Source of the DNA: Acidimicrobiia bacterium
GTDB lineage: Bacteria; Actinomycetota; Acidimicrobiia; IMCC26256; JAENVU01
Direction of reading: 5' to 3'
DNA: 64,000 bases
NCBI GenBank assembly: GCA_025361725.1
Contig: JANYJV010000010.1
Span: 1 to 64,000 of the forward strand
In this document: piece after piece, positions 53,956-62,004 of the stretch
Position numbering within the stretch: position 1 is the stretch's first letter
Layout: the number at the start of each line of letters is the position of its first letter
Position numbers and translations under genes: made by a program
Notes under the pieces: model-generated
What the model was told of the DNA's origin: nothing
What the model saw: the letters and a program-made list of their open reading frames with translations, nothing else
Database searches by the model: none

Positions 53956-54495
53956 CTACTCGGGGACCAGATGCGCCGGAATGTCCGCGACCAGCGGGTT
54001 GGCGCGATCGCGGTCGGAAAGGATCGGGGCGTCGCCGGGCCAGTCCACGCCGAGCGCGGGATCGTCCCACGCGACACCGAGCTCGTCCGCCGGGTTGTAG
54101 TAGTTGTCGACGAGGTAGGTGATGGTGGCGTCGGTGATGGCGTAGAACCCGTGCGCCACACCACGCGGGATGTACAGGCCGCGGTGCACCACCGCGTCGA
54201 GGTCCACGGTGAGCGAAGTCCCGCGCGTCGGCGAGGACACGCGCAAGTCGTGCAGCACCGCGAGGACGCGGCCGAACGGCACGTACCAGTAGTCGGCTTG
54301 GAACCGGTGGTAGTGCAAACCGACAAGCGTGTTCGCCGAGCGGTCGGCACGATTGCCCTGCACCATCGTCGGCGACCCCTCGGGCAGCCACTCCTGGCGA
54401 AAGGTCTCTGCGAAGAAGCCCCGAGGGTCTTTCCAGAGCGTCGGCTCGACGATCACAACGCCGCCGATCACATCGGACGGCATGACATCGGCCAC
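53956..54495 (-). CDS. rfbC: dTDP-4-dehydrorhamnose 3,5-epimerase
   Basis: 179 aa. KDPRGFFAETFRQEWLPEGS, the substrate-binding NTLVGLHYHRFQADYWYVPF (His-rich LHYH, where LHYQ is usual), then YIPRGVAHGFYAITDATITY and NNYYNPADELGVAWDDPALG follow the RmlC/RfbC cupin signature; H in GLHYH is the catalytic base. It makes dTDP-4-dehydro-L-rhamnose for surface polysaccharide. No rfbA, B or D is adjacent. It ends a reverse run after the flavin reductase gene (3-bp gap). Confidence 0.92.
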   Translation of the reverse strand: MADVMPSDVIGGVVIVEPTLWKDPRGFFAETFRQEWLPEGSPTMVQGNRADRSANTLVGLHYHRFQADYWYVPFGRVLAVLHDLRVSSPTRGTSLTVDLDAVVHRGLYIPRGVAHGFYAITDATITYLVDNYYNPADELGVAWDDPALGVDWPGDAPILSDRDRANPLVADIPAHLVPE

Positions 54496-54498
54496 GAG

Positions 54499-54996
54499 TT
54501 ACTCGCTTCCAAGGAGTCGGCCGTATCGGCCCTGATAAAAGAGGAGTGGGCCGGCGTCGGCACTGAGACCGAGTTCCTGCACCCGTCCGACGACGATGAG
54601 ATGGTCGCCGGCATCGTGTTCGGCTTCGATGGTGCAGTCGAGGTACGCGTGCACGTCTTCGAGGATCGGGCCCTGGGTGCCGAGCCGCCAACCAATTTGA
54701 CCGAACCGATCCGCGCCCGGCTTCGCGAAGAGTTGACTCACGTGCTCTTGGTGCTCGTCGAGCACGTTGACGGTGAAGTGGCCGGCGCGCTGAATCCGGG
54801 GCCAGGTACTCGACGTCTTGGCCGGGCAGAACAACACGAGCGGCGGATCGAGTGACACAGAGGAGAACGAGTTCGCGGCGAGACCGACGGGCTCGTCGCC
54901 ATCCATCGCGGTGATGACCGTGATGCCGGTGGCGAAATGGCCGAGGACGGCACGAAACGACGCAGAGTCGGGCTTGAGGACGTCGTCATCGGACAT
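54499..54996 (-). CDS. Flavin reductase-like protein (HpaC type)
   Basis: 165 aa. FRAVLGHFATGITVITAMDG, LAANSFSSVSLDPPLVLFCP and FTVNVLDEHQEHVSQLFAKP are the conserved flavin-binding segments of the short-chain flavin reductases that supply reduced FMN/FAD to two-component monooxygenases. AHLDC-like YLDCTIEAEHDAGDHLIVVG near the end is typical. No monooxygenase partner is next to it. It lies directly before rfbC and 18 bp downstream of the MBL hydrolase, so all three may be cotranscribed. Confidence 0.93.
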   Translation of the reverse strand: MSDDDVLKPDSASFRAVLGHFATGITVITAMDGDEPVGLAANSFSSVSLDPPLVLFCPAKTSSTWPRIQRAGHFTVNVLDEHQEHVSQLFAKPGADRFGQIGWRLGTQGPILEDVHAYLDCTIEAEHDAGDHLIVVGRVQELGLSADAGPLLFYQGRYGRLLGSE

Positions 54997-55014
54997 GGGT
55001 GGCTCCGCGATGGA

Positions 55015-55869
55015 TCAGGTGGGCGGGAAGCGCAGGACCATACCCTCAGACGCCGCGATGACATCGGCTCCGTTCAACTGATCCGAAACGTCGCGCGCAT
55101 CTCGCAACATCACGTCGACGTCGTCGTCGCTGTGGCCAGGATCGTGGTGGAAGAGGGCAACGGTTCGAGACCCTGCCTGCTTCGCCACGTGCACCGCGTA
55201 CTCCGCCGTGCAGTGACCCCAATGGCGCTTCTGCTCAAACTCGGCCGGCGTGTGTTGCGCGTCGTGAATCAGCAAATCCACCCCGTCGCACAGCTCAAGG
55301 ACCTCACGGGGTACGTGATCATCGGCGTGCCCGAGCCCACACCCCTGACCGTGATCGGCGAGGTACGCAACCGAGATTCCGTCCCATTCCACGCGATATC
55401 CGAGGGTCGGGCCGACGTGACGGATCCAGCGAGACCGCACCTTGGCCGTACCGACCGCGAAGTCGTCGTCGCCGGCATCCTGGAAATTGACGGTGCCGTT
55501 GAGCTGATCGGGCCGAATCGGAAAGTACGGCGGCCGCATCATTCCGGCGAACACCTCACCGATCGGGCCTTCGTTCTGGCGAGGCCCGTAGATCTCCACG
55601 AACGCATCGGGATGGTGGAGCGGGACGAAGAACGGCAGACCCTGCACGTGATCCCAGTGCAAGTGACTCAACAACACCGATGCCTGAAAGCCATCGGCCC
55701 GGCCCTCGTTGGCAAGAGCCGTTCCGTAGTTCCGCAGACCGGTGCCGAGGTCGAACACGATCGGCGGCTCGCCGGGACGTTCCACGGAGACACACGACGT
55801 ATTCCCGCCGTAGCGCGCGAGATAGTCACCGTCGCAGGGCGTCGAACCGCGCACGCCATGAAAAGTCAC
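55015..55869 (-). CDS. MBL-fold metallo-hydrolase (RNase Z/PhnP-like branch)
   Basis: 284 aa if started at the GTG giving VTFHGVRGSTPCDGD, which has GGGGGA 7 nt upstream; a GTG 18 nt earlier is the alternative. RYGGNTSCVSVERPGEPPIV opens the fold, SHLHWDHVQGLPFF holds the HxHxDH zinc site, YLADHGQGCGLG a metal Asp, IHDAQHTPAEF and LFHHDPGHSDDD the later ligands. This RGSTP..GGNTSC branch is a stand-alone hydrolase, often linked to signalling. The ribosome site and the upstream GTG lie within the hairpin at 55874-55899. Confidence 0.88.
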   Translation of the reverse strand: MTFHGVRGSTPCDGDYLARYGGNTSCVSVERPGEPPIVFDLGTGLRNYGTALANEGRADGFQASVLLSHLHWDHVQGLPFFVPLHHPDAFVEIYGPRQNEGPIGEVFAGMMRPPYFPIRPDQLNGTVNFQDAGDDDFAVGTAKVRSRWIRHVGPTLGYRVEWDGISVAYLADHGQGCGLGHADDHVPREVLELCDGVDLLIHDAQHTPAEFEQKRHWGHCTAEYAVHVAKQAGSRTVALFHHDPGHSDDDVDVMLRDARDVSDQLNGADVIAASEGMVLRFPPT

Positions 55870-55873
55870 TGTG

Positions 55874-55899
55874 AGGTCCCCCGTCACGGCGGGGGACCT
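55874..55899 (-). promoter_or_regulatory. Hairpin covering the ribosome site of the MBL gene
   Basis: AGGTCCCCC (55874-55882) and GGGGGACCT (55891-55899) are a perfect 9-bp inverted repeat with an 8-nt loop. On the reverse strand the GGGGGA used as ribosome site is part of the stem next to the start, so folding would hide it. The same structure could instead end a transcript coming from the ABC-2 permease gene upstream. Confidence 0.45.
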
Positions 55900-55954
55900 T
55901 AGCCACTAATTCACTCACCGAACAGACGCCGTTGTCACAAGGTTCAATGTTCCC

Positions 55955-56064
55955 GCTCATGCGACAGCGTCGCAGGCCGCTCGGGCCCCGGTTCGGGGGC
56001 GCGGACTGCCGGAAGCGCGTGCCGTGCGTCCCTCACCTTCGGTCCAGCTCATGCGACAGCGTCG
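55955..56064. repeat. 18-bp direct repeat pair in the MBL/ABC-2 spacer
   Basis: GCTCATGCGACAGCGTCG occurs at 55955-55972 and again at 56047-56064, spaced 92 bp start to start. Both lie in the 274-bp region between the permease stop (56144) and the MBL start, which otherwise has no recognisable gene. The repeats might flank a small lost segment or be paired regulator sites. Confidence 0.5.
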
Positions 56065-56143
56065 AAGCGAGCCCACGGCAGATCTGAGCACCGAGATGGC
56101 GAGAGAAGGCGCCGAAGTGACGGTCGCAAGAGCGGGAAACCCG

Positions 56144-57019
56144 TTATGCGAGGACTCGTTTCCGGAAACCGGAGAGGCCGACGGCGAGGAACAACGCTGC
56201 AAAGCCTGCGACCGCGGGATAGATGGCCCAAAGGCTCATGTGCGGGCCTTTGGTCAACGCGGCGCGGAACCCTTCGCACATATACACGAGAGGGTTCACC
56301 AAGACGAGTTTTTGCAACCACGGGACGGCATGGAGCGACTGCCAGGGGTAGTAGATGCATCCCAGCATCGTGAGCGGCAGGACCACGATGCCGAAGAGCG
56401 CCGGCACCGTTCTCGGTTCGAATCGCGTCCCAAAGGCCAGCCCGAGGGAGCCGCACATGAAGCAGGCGAGCGGCGTCAGCGTCAGGAGCACTGGCCAGTC
56501 GATGTTCAGGTGCACGGGAGTGGCCGGCACGATGGTGGCAATCGGGAACACCAGCGCCGCCGAGACCGCGCCGTACAACGCGCCCGCCGTCACTTTCTCG
56601 AGGGCCACCAGCGCCACGGGCATCGGAGCCAGGACCCGATCTTCGATCTCGCGCGTGTACCCGAACTCCTGAACCATCGGCAGCGCCACCGACTGAATCC
56701 CCTGGAAGATGATGGCGAGGCCGACGACGCCGGCGACGAGTGCCGTCGAGAACTCTGCGGCGTGGCCTCCCCCACCGACACCCTGGCCGATCTTGGGGAA
56801 GACGTAGGCAAACACGAACACCAACAGCAACGGTTGGAGCAGCGTGCGCGGGATGAACTCCTTCGCGTTCTTTCGCAACACCACCAGGTCTCGCAACAAC
56901 AGGGCGAGGAACGCGACTCGGGCGGCCGCGCGTGGGGACCGTGTCGGCACGAGGTCGGCGCGGCTCGGCGGCGCTCCGGATGCCGCACCAGTCGGCTCGT
57001 GTAACGCGGTGGCGGTCAT
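56144..57019 (-). CDS. ABC-2 type transporter permease
   Basis: 291 aa with six hydrophobic segments. LLLRDLVVLRKNAKEFIPRT, QPLLLVFVFAYVFPKIGQGV, FQGIQSVALPMVQEFGYTRE, EDRVLAPMPVALVALEKV and CIYYPWQSLHAVPWLQKL are the usual ABC-2 permease pattern (daunorubicin-DrrB/NodJ-like). Its ATG overlaps the ATPase stop by 4 nt, so they form one transporter. Substrate (drug, lipid or polysaccharide) is not readable. Confidence 0.93.
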   Translation of the reverse strand: MTATALHEPTGAASGAPPSRADLVPTRSPRAAARVAFLALLLRDLVVLRKNAKEFIPRTLLQPLLLVFVFAYVFPKIGQGVGGGGHAAEFSTALVAGVVGLAIIFQGIQSVALPMVQEFGYTREIEDRVLAPMPVALVALEKVTAGALYGAVSAALVFPIATIVPATPVHLNIDWPVLLTLTPLACFMCGSLGLAFGTRFEPRTVPALFGIVVLPLTMLGCIYYPWQSLHAVPWLQKLVLVNPLVYMCEGFRAALTKGPHMSLWAIYPAVAGFAALFLAVGLSGFRKRVLA

Positions 57020-57963
57020 TCGCGCAGGTCCTTTCCGGTGAGCTGAATGAACACGGTCTCGAGCGTCGGTGCGCTGGCCGAGAGATCGGTCACGGTGAAC
57101 CCGGCGGCTTCGGCGACGTCGATGATCCGCGGCAGGATGCCATCGGTGCGCGGCGACCAGAGCCGAACGACACCGTCGGCCACCTCTACCTTGGACGCAT
57201 CCGGGACCCCGCGGCGCAAGACTGCGGCGAGTTGTTCGAGGTCGCCCACCGCCGTGATCGTGACCATCGCCTCCACCCCGACCGACTGCTTCAACGCGCT
57301 CGGCGTGTCGGCCGCGAGGAGCCGTCCGTGGTCGATGATGGCGAGGCGGTTACAAAGTTGGTCGGCCTCTTCCATGTAGTGCGTCGTGAGGAGAATCGTC
57401 TGACCGTCTCGATGCAGCTCACCGAGAATCTCCCAGAGCGCTATCCGACTCTGGGGATCGAGCCCCGCGGTGGGCTCGTCGAGGAAGAGGATGGCGGGCC
57501 GGTGCATGATCGCCCGTGCCACCATCAGCCGCTGCGCCATTCCGCCGCTCAGCGCAAGGACCGGTACGCGGGCGCGATCGGTGAGCCGAAACTGTTCGAG
57601 CAGCCGGTGCGCCTCGGCCTTCGCCGTCTTGGCGGTCATGCCGAAAAAACGTCCGTGGAAGTAGAGATTCTCGTAGACGTCGAGTGAGCGATCCAGTGTG
57701 TTGGTCTGGGGCACCACGCCAATGACTTGCTTGGCCCGCGTCGGGTGCGCCATCACGTCGACGCCGCCGACCATCGCCGTGCCGCTCGTGGGGATCACGC
57801 GAGTCGTGAGCATCCCGGCGGTGGTCGTCTTGCCGGCACCGTTCGGTCCGAGCAGACCGAAGATCTCACCCGAGCGGACTTCGAGGTCCAGATGGTCGAC
57901 GGCGAGGATGTCGCCCGGATACACCTTGGTGAGTTGCTCGGTGCGAATCACCACGTCGTCCAT
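57016..57963 (-). CDS. ABC transporter ATP-binding protein (DrrA-like)
   Basis: 315 aa. Walker A LLGPNGAGKTTTAGML, Q-loop VVPQTNTLDRSLDVYENL, signature LALSGGMAQRLMVARAIM (LSGGMAQR in place of LSGGQ), Walker B ILFLDEPTAGLDP and H-loop LLTTHYMEEADQLC. After about residue 225 a C-terminal extension (VEAMVTITAVGDLEQLAAVL, ETVFIQLTGKDLRE) is like the DrrA regulatory tail. It works with the downstream permease. It is divergent from the epoxide-hydrolase-like gene (55-bp spacer). Confidence 0.95.
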   Translation of the reverse strand: MDDVVIRTEQLTKVYPGDILAVDHLDLEVRSGEIFGLLGPNGAGKTTTAGMLTTRVIPTSGTAMVGGVDVMAHPTRAKQVIGVVPQTNTLDRSLDVYENLYFHGRFFGMTAKTAKAEAHRLLEQFRLTDRARVPVLALSGGMAQRLMVARAIMHRPAILFLDEPTAGLDPQSRIALWEILGELHRDGQTILLTTHYMEEADQLCNRLAIIDHGRLLAADTPSALKQSVGVEAMVTITAVGDLEQLAAVLRRGVPDASKVEVADGVVRLWSPRTDGILPRIIDVAEAAGFTVTDLSASAPTLETVFIQLTGKDLRE

Positions 57964-58018
57964 CGCGTCGAACCTACTGGCCGATTGCTCGCTCTTTTGC
58001 CTGAGTAGGTTCTCCGGG

Positions 58019-58900
58019 GTGAATCAGCCCCAGCACATCACCGTCAACGACATCGATTTCGCATACCTCGAGGCCGGTCCGGCCGACGGTCCGCTCGCGC
58101 TCTGCATGCACGGCTTCCCGGATCACGCTCCGACGTGGGACTTGCTGATGCCGCGGCTTGCGGACGCGGGGTATCACGTTGTCGCGCCGTGGTTGCGGGG
58201 CTACGCGCCAACGGGCTTGGCTCCCGACGGCAACTACCAAACCGCGTCCGTGGCGCTGGACATCCTCGGACTGGCCGATGCGCTCGCAGGCGACGGAGAT
58301 GCCGTCCTCATCGGTCACGACTGGGGTGCGATTTCTTCGTACGCGGCCGTCGGGCACCGGCCGGACCGTTTCGCGAAGTTCGTTGCGCTTGCGGTGCCAC
58401 ATACGAGCGGTCTGATGTCGACGTTCTTCTCGCCGCAGCAGCTGCAGCGGTCCTTCTACATGTTCCTCTTCCAGACGCCACTCGCAGAGATCGCCGTGCC
58501 GATGGACGACTTCGCCTTCATCGACTACCTGTGGAGCTACTGGTCACCGAACCATCCGCCGAGTGCCGAGTACATGCGCGCGCTGAAGGACACCCTCGGC
58601 TCACCCGGCAGCCTCGACGCCGCGATCGCGTACTACCGCTTCATGCTCGGAACCCTGCCGGGAGACCCCGCCCTGACGGACATCGGCGCGGCCGGCTCGG
58701 GACCGATCAACGTGCCGACCCTCTATCTTCACGGCATCGATTGCGGCTGCATGGGCGTCGAGTCCGCCAACGAGGAACTGCTGCGTCCGAACTTCCCGGC
58801 TGGTCTGGACATGCACCTGATACCGGACGCCGGCCACTTCCTGCACCGAGATCAGCCCGAGGTCGTCAACGATCTCATCGTGAACTTTCTCGCCCGCTGA
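58019..58900 (+). CDS. Alpha/beta-hydrolase (epoxide hydrolase/haloalkane dehalogenase-like)
   Basis: 293 aa from the GTG giving VNQPQHITVNDIDFAYLEAG. LCMHGFPDHAPTWDLLMPRL is the HGFP oxyanion loop, VVAPWLRGYAPTGLA the RGYG-like box, VLIGHDWGAISSYAAVGHRP carries the nucleophile Asp in GHDWGA (the epoxide hydrolase nucleophile, where esterases have Ser), and LIPDAGHFLHRDQPEVV the His. The lid contains YMFLFQTPLAE. This motif set supports an epoxide hydrolase or related dehalogenase; substrate unknown. It is convergent with the SDR gene, 4 bp between stops. Confidence 0.92.
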   Translation: MNQPQHITVNDIDFAYLEAGPADGPLALCMHGFPDHAPTWDLLMPRLADAGYHVVAPWLRGYAPTGLAPDGNYQTASVALDILGLADALAGDGDAVLIGHDWGAISSYAAVGHRPDRFAKFVALAVPHTSGLMSTFFSPQQLQRSFYMFLFQTPLAEIAVPMDDFAFIDYLWSYWSPNHPPSAEYMRALKDTLGSPGSLDAAIAYYRFMLGTLPGDPALTDIGAAGSGPINVPTLYLHGIDCGCMGVESANEELLRPNFPAGLDMHLIPDAGHFLHRDQPEVVNDLIVNFLAR

Positions 58901-58904
58901 CGCG

Positions 58905-59684
58905 TCAGGGGGCGGCGACCTTGTGGAGTTCGGGGTAGGCCTTGTTCATGCTGGCGCCGTCGACGAAGAGCGTGTCGCCGCTGACCCAACGGCCGTCGTC
59001 GCTCACGAGGAACAGCACAGCATCCGCAACATCATCGGGTTGACCGGCGCGTCCGAGCGGCGTGGATGCAACGTACGCATCGCGGATCGCAGGAACCACT
59101 TGGGTGAAGGCCGTGAGCGGCGTGTCGATAAACCCGGGCCCGATGCCGGCTACACGGACTCCAAACGGCCCGAGTTCCATCGCTGCGCACCGAGTGAGCA
59201 TCTCGACACCGGCCTTGGCGCAGCAGTACGCGCTCATTCCCTCGGCCGGTACTCGCGCGTTGATGGACGCGATGTTCACGATCGCACCGCGTCCCGCTTC
59301 ACGCATCACTCGCGCCTCGTGCTTCACCGACAGCATCACGCCCACCAGATCGGTCTCGATCACCGCACGCCATTCGTCGACGGGATGGTCGGCGATCATG
59401 CCGAAGCCGCCGAACCCGGCCGCGTTGACCGCGGTGTCGAGGGTGCCGAACTCGCTGACTGCGCGCGCCACCATCCGTTCGACGTCCGCCTCTGAGGTCA
59501 CGTCGATCACTTCCGTCACCACTGCGTTGCCCAGTTCGGTCTGCGCCGCGATCAGCATCTCGGGATTGCGATCGGCGAGGACTGCTCGCGCGCCCTCGGC
59601 CACGAACCGGCGCGCGCATTCGAGCCCGATCCCCGATGCGCCCCCGGTGATCACTGCGACGCGACCTTCGAGTCGTCCAGACAT
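58905..59684 (-). CDS. SDR-family oxidoreductase
   Basis: 259 aa. VAVITGGASGIGLECARRFV is the cofactor loop, AVLADRNPEML has the NAD-type Asp, AVNAAGFGGFGM, NIASINARVPAEGMSAYCCA with Ser and the YxxxK motif (YCCAK), then GIGPGFIDTPLTAF and the C-terminal VSGDTLFVDGASMN. Typical 3-ketoacyl-reductase-like length. It is divergent from the CDF transporter (82-bp spacer). Confidence 0.93.
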   Translation of the reverse strand: MSGRLEGRVAVITGGASGIGLECARRFVAEGARAVLADRNPEMLIAAQTELGNAVVTEVIDVTSEADVERMVARAVSEFGTLDTAVNAAGFGGFGMIADHPVDEWRAVIETDLVGVMLSVKHEARVMREAGRGAIVNIASINARVPAEGMSAYCCAKAGVEMLTRCAAMELGPFGVRVAGIGPGFIDTPLTAFTQVVPAIRDAYVASTPLGRAGQPDDVADAVLFLVSDDGRWVSGDTLFVDGASMNKAYPELHKVAAP

Positions 59685-59766
59685 GGAGTGCTCTCCTTAT
59701 TTGCTCTTGACCTGCAAACCGCGGCGGAGCGTATCGGCACCCTGCGATACCCGGTACCGTGACCTT

Positions 59767-60702
59767 GTGCACGCGCATCACCACGGGGACGCCGACGCGA
59801 CCTCAGGGGCGCGCCGGCGGGCGCTGACCTTCGCCCTCGGCGCCAACGCAGCACTCTTCGTCGGCCAACTGATCGCAGCCCTCGCGTTCGGATCGCTCGC
59901 GCTCCTGGCCGACGCCGCCCATCTCGCCACCGATGTCGTCGCACTGGCGTTGGCGTTGGTCGCCTTGCGCCTGGCCGGTCGGCCGGCGAGCGCGCGGTCG
60001 TCCTACGGCTGGGAGCGCGCCGAGGTCCTCGCGGCGCTCGGAAACGCGGTGCTGCTCATCGCTGCCTCGGGGTGGATCGTCTGGGAAGCCGTCCATCGGT
60101 TCTCGGAGCCGGAACGGATCAACGGGACGGCCGTTGCGATTGTGGGTGCGCTCGGACTGGTGGTGAATGCCGGCAGCGCCTTCGCGGTGGCCAGAGTGCG
60201 CGGGGGAAATCTCAACCTGCGCGGCGCGTTCTTGCACCTCGCCGCGGACGCGCTCGGTTCGCTCGGCGTGATCATCGCCGGTGTGACCCTCGCGTTCACC
60301 GACGCCGATTGGATCGATCCGGTCGTCTCGTTGGCAATCACCGCGCTGGTGGTCGGCTCCACGTGGTCCCTGGTGCGAGACGCTACGAGCGTGTTGCTCG
60401 AGCGCACCCCACGTGGTGTCGACATCAGCGAGATCGAGGCCGCGCTCAGCGCCGAGTCAGATGTCGAGGCCGTGCATCACATTCACGTCTGGTCGCTCGG
60501 GTCCGAGAACGCTGCGCTCTCGGCGCACGTCGTGCTTCGTGGTGAACCGTCGCTGCACGACGCGCAGTTGGTGGGCAATCGGCTGCGCACCCAAATCCAG
60601 AATCGGTTCGGCATCACCCACGCAACGATCGAACTCGAGTGCCACGACTGCGCCGACACCGTGCACGAAACCGCACCGGCCCACGGGCCACACTCTCACT
60701 GA
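59767..60702 (+). CDS. Cation diffusion facilitator (CzcD/ZitB-like)
   Basis: 311 aa from the GTG giving VHAHHHGDADATSGARRRAL; the N-terminal His-rich stretch and the C-terminal HDCADTVHETAPAHGPHSH are probable metal-binding tails. Six membrane helices include ALLADAAHLATDVVALALAL and FLHLAADALGSLGVIIAGV, carrying the paired His/Asp transport-site residues. The cytoplasmic domain has VEAVHHIHVWSLGSENAALS. It exports Zn or a similar divalent ion. The stop overlaps the ATG of the DUF305 gene by 1 nt, so both are made together. Confidence 0.93.
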   Translation: MHAHHHGDADATSGARRRALTFALGANAALFVGQLIAALAFGSLALLADAAHLATDVVALALALVALRLAGRPASARSSYGWERAEVLAALGNAVLLIAASGWIVWEAVHRFSEPERINGTAVAIVGALGLVVNAGSAFAVARVRGGNLNLRGAFLHLAADALGSLGVIIAGVTLAFTDADWIDPVVSLAITALVVGSTWSLVRDATSVLLERTPRGVDISEIEAALSAESDVEAVHHIHVWSLGSENAALSAHVVLRGEPSLHDAQLVGNRLRTQIQNRFGITHATIELECHDCADTVHETAPAHGPHSH

Positions 60703-61382
60703 TGACCACGACCACCGGATCCCTCGACGCAACCGACATCGTCGGCCTGGAGACCAGCCCCCGTGCCGGACGTGGGCTTTGGGTGTTGCTCGTGGTCGTT
60801 GCGCTGGTGTTCGCCGGCGGCATCGGTTGGCGGATCGGCCGAGCCCAGGGCGAGCCGACGGTGCCGGGTCGCAGCTCCGTCGACGTCGGCTTCTTCCAGG
60901 ACATGAGCACCCATCACAACCAGGCCGTCGGCATGGCGATGACCTACCTCGCGAACGGAACTGTTCCGCTGTTGCGCCAGATCGCCGGCGAGATCGTCAC
61001 GTACCAGTCGTCCGAGATCGGTGTGATGGGCGAGTACCTCACGCGCTGGCACCAAGCCGGGACGGAAGGCTCGACGGCGATGGGTTGGATGGGGATGCGC
61101 ACGCCCCGAGACCAGATGACGGGCATGGCCACGAAGCAGGAACTCGTCGCGCTCGGCGCGGCGCGCGGCGCGGACCTCGATCAGTTGTTCACCCGGCTCA
61201 TGATCGATCACCACGTCGGGGGCGTTCAGATGGCGGAGTACGCAACGAAGCACGCGACCACGCCCGAGGTCAAGCGGTGGGCGATCTCCATGGCGGACGG
61301 TCAGCGCGGCGAGATTGCCGAGCTGAACCAATGGCGAGTCCGCAACGGATTCCCGGCCGTTCGGGTCGACCTCAGCGCTTGA
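60702..61382 (+). CDS. DUF305 membrane-anchored protein
   Basis: 226 aa, ATG overlapping the CDF stop (TGATG). One N-terminal membrane segment (about 27-42, LWVLLVVVALVFAGGIGW) and an exported domain with two DUF305 repeats: FFQDMSTHHNQAVGMAMTYL and LFTRLMIDHHVGGVQMAEYA, each with an (M)xxHH pair and nearby Met, a ferritin-like four-helix metal-binding pattern. GMATKQELVALGAARGADLD lies between. DUF305 proteins are linked to copper in several genomes; together with the CDF transporter this suggests a metal-handling pair. Confidence 0.9.
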   Translation: MTTTTGSLDATDIVGLETSPRAGRGLWVLLVVVALVFAGGIGWRIGRAQGEPTVPGRSSVDVGFFQDMSTHHNQAVGMAMTYLANGTVPLLRQIAGEIVTYQSSEIGVMGEYLTRWHQAGTEGSTAMGWMGMRTPRDQMTGMATKQELVALGAARGADLDQLFTRLMIDHHVGGVQMAEYATKHATTPEVKRWAISMADGQRGEIAELNQWRVRNGFPAVRVDLSA

Positions 61383-61892
61383 TCAGGACTCGGAGGTGTC
61401 GTAGGGGCGTTGGCGCGGCTTCGCCGCCTCCCGCTTGGGGACCATCACCTTGCGTTTGAAGTAGCAGACCTCTTCCCCGCGCTGGTTGTAGCCGAAGGTC
61501 TCCACACTGACGATGCCGCGGTCGGGCTTGCTCGAACTCTCCTTCTTCTCGAGCACGCGCGTCTCCGCGTAGATCGTGTCGCCGTGGAAGGTCGGCTTCT
61601 TGTGTTGCAACGTCTCGATCTCGAGGTTCGCGATCGCGAGCCCGGAGACGTCCGGCACGCTCATCCCGAGCACGAGGGAGTACACGAGGTTCCCGACCAC
61701 CACGTTCTTGCCGAACTGAGTCTGGGTCTCCGCGTACCAGGCATCGGTGTGCAGCGGATGGTGATTCATGGTGATCATGCAGAACAGATGGTCGTCGTAT
61801 TCGGTGATCGTCTTGCCCGGCCAATGCCGGTAGACATCGTCCGGTTCGAAGTCCTCGTAGTACCGCCCGAAAGGTCGCTCATACACCGTCAT
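61383..61892 (-). CDS. MaoC-like hotdog-fold dehydratase
   Basis: 169 aa from the ATG giving MTVYERPFGRYYEDFEPDDV. ITEYDDHLFCMITMNHHPLH holds the acid/base region (the D/H pair of the hydratase-2 motif in a variant with NHHPLHTD), VVVGNLVYSLVLGMSV the central helix, and LQHKKPTFHGDTIYAETRVL the H(G)DT motif of MaoC dehydratases acting on acyl-CoA or mesaconyl-type thioesters. It converges exactly with the DUF305 gene (0 bp between) and diverges from pirin. Confidence 0.92.
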   Translation of the reverse strand: MTVYERPFGRYYEDFEPDDVYRHWPGKTITEYDDHLFCMITMNHHPLHTDAWYAETQTQFGKNVVVGNLVYSLVLGMSVPDVSGLAIANLEIETLQHKKPTFHGDTIYAETRVLEKKESSSKPDRGIVSVETFGYNQRGEEVCYFKRKVMVPKREAAKPRQRPYDTSES

Positions 61893-62004
61893 GGGCGTCG
61901 AGCGTACCGAGATCGGAGCGCAGCGCACCCAACCGAAGCGCGCTCGAACGGGGCCGAACCCTCGAATCGGAATAGAGCGCGGGGGCTCGGGGTTCTGGCC
62001 GCGC

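Noticed and set aside
56407-56430. T-loop-like GGTTCGAATCGCG resembling part of a tRNA
   Set aside because: It lies inside the ABC-2 permease coding sequence (reverse strand FGTRFEPRT), and no acceptor, D or anticodon stems surround it.
59707-59737. TTGACC with TATCGG as promoter of the CDF gene
   Set aside because: The spacing is 19 bp and the -10 is poor, so it is not listed as a feature.
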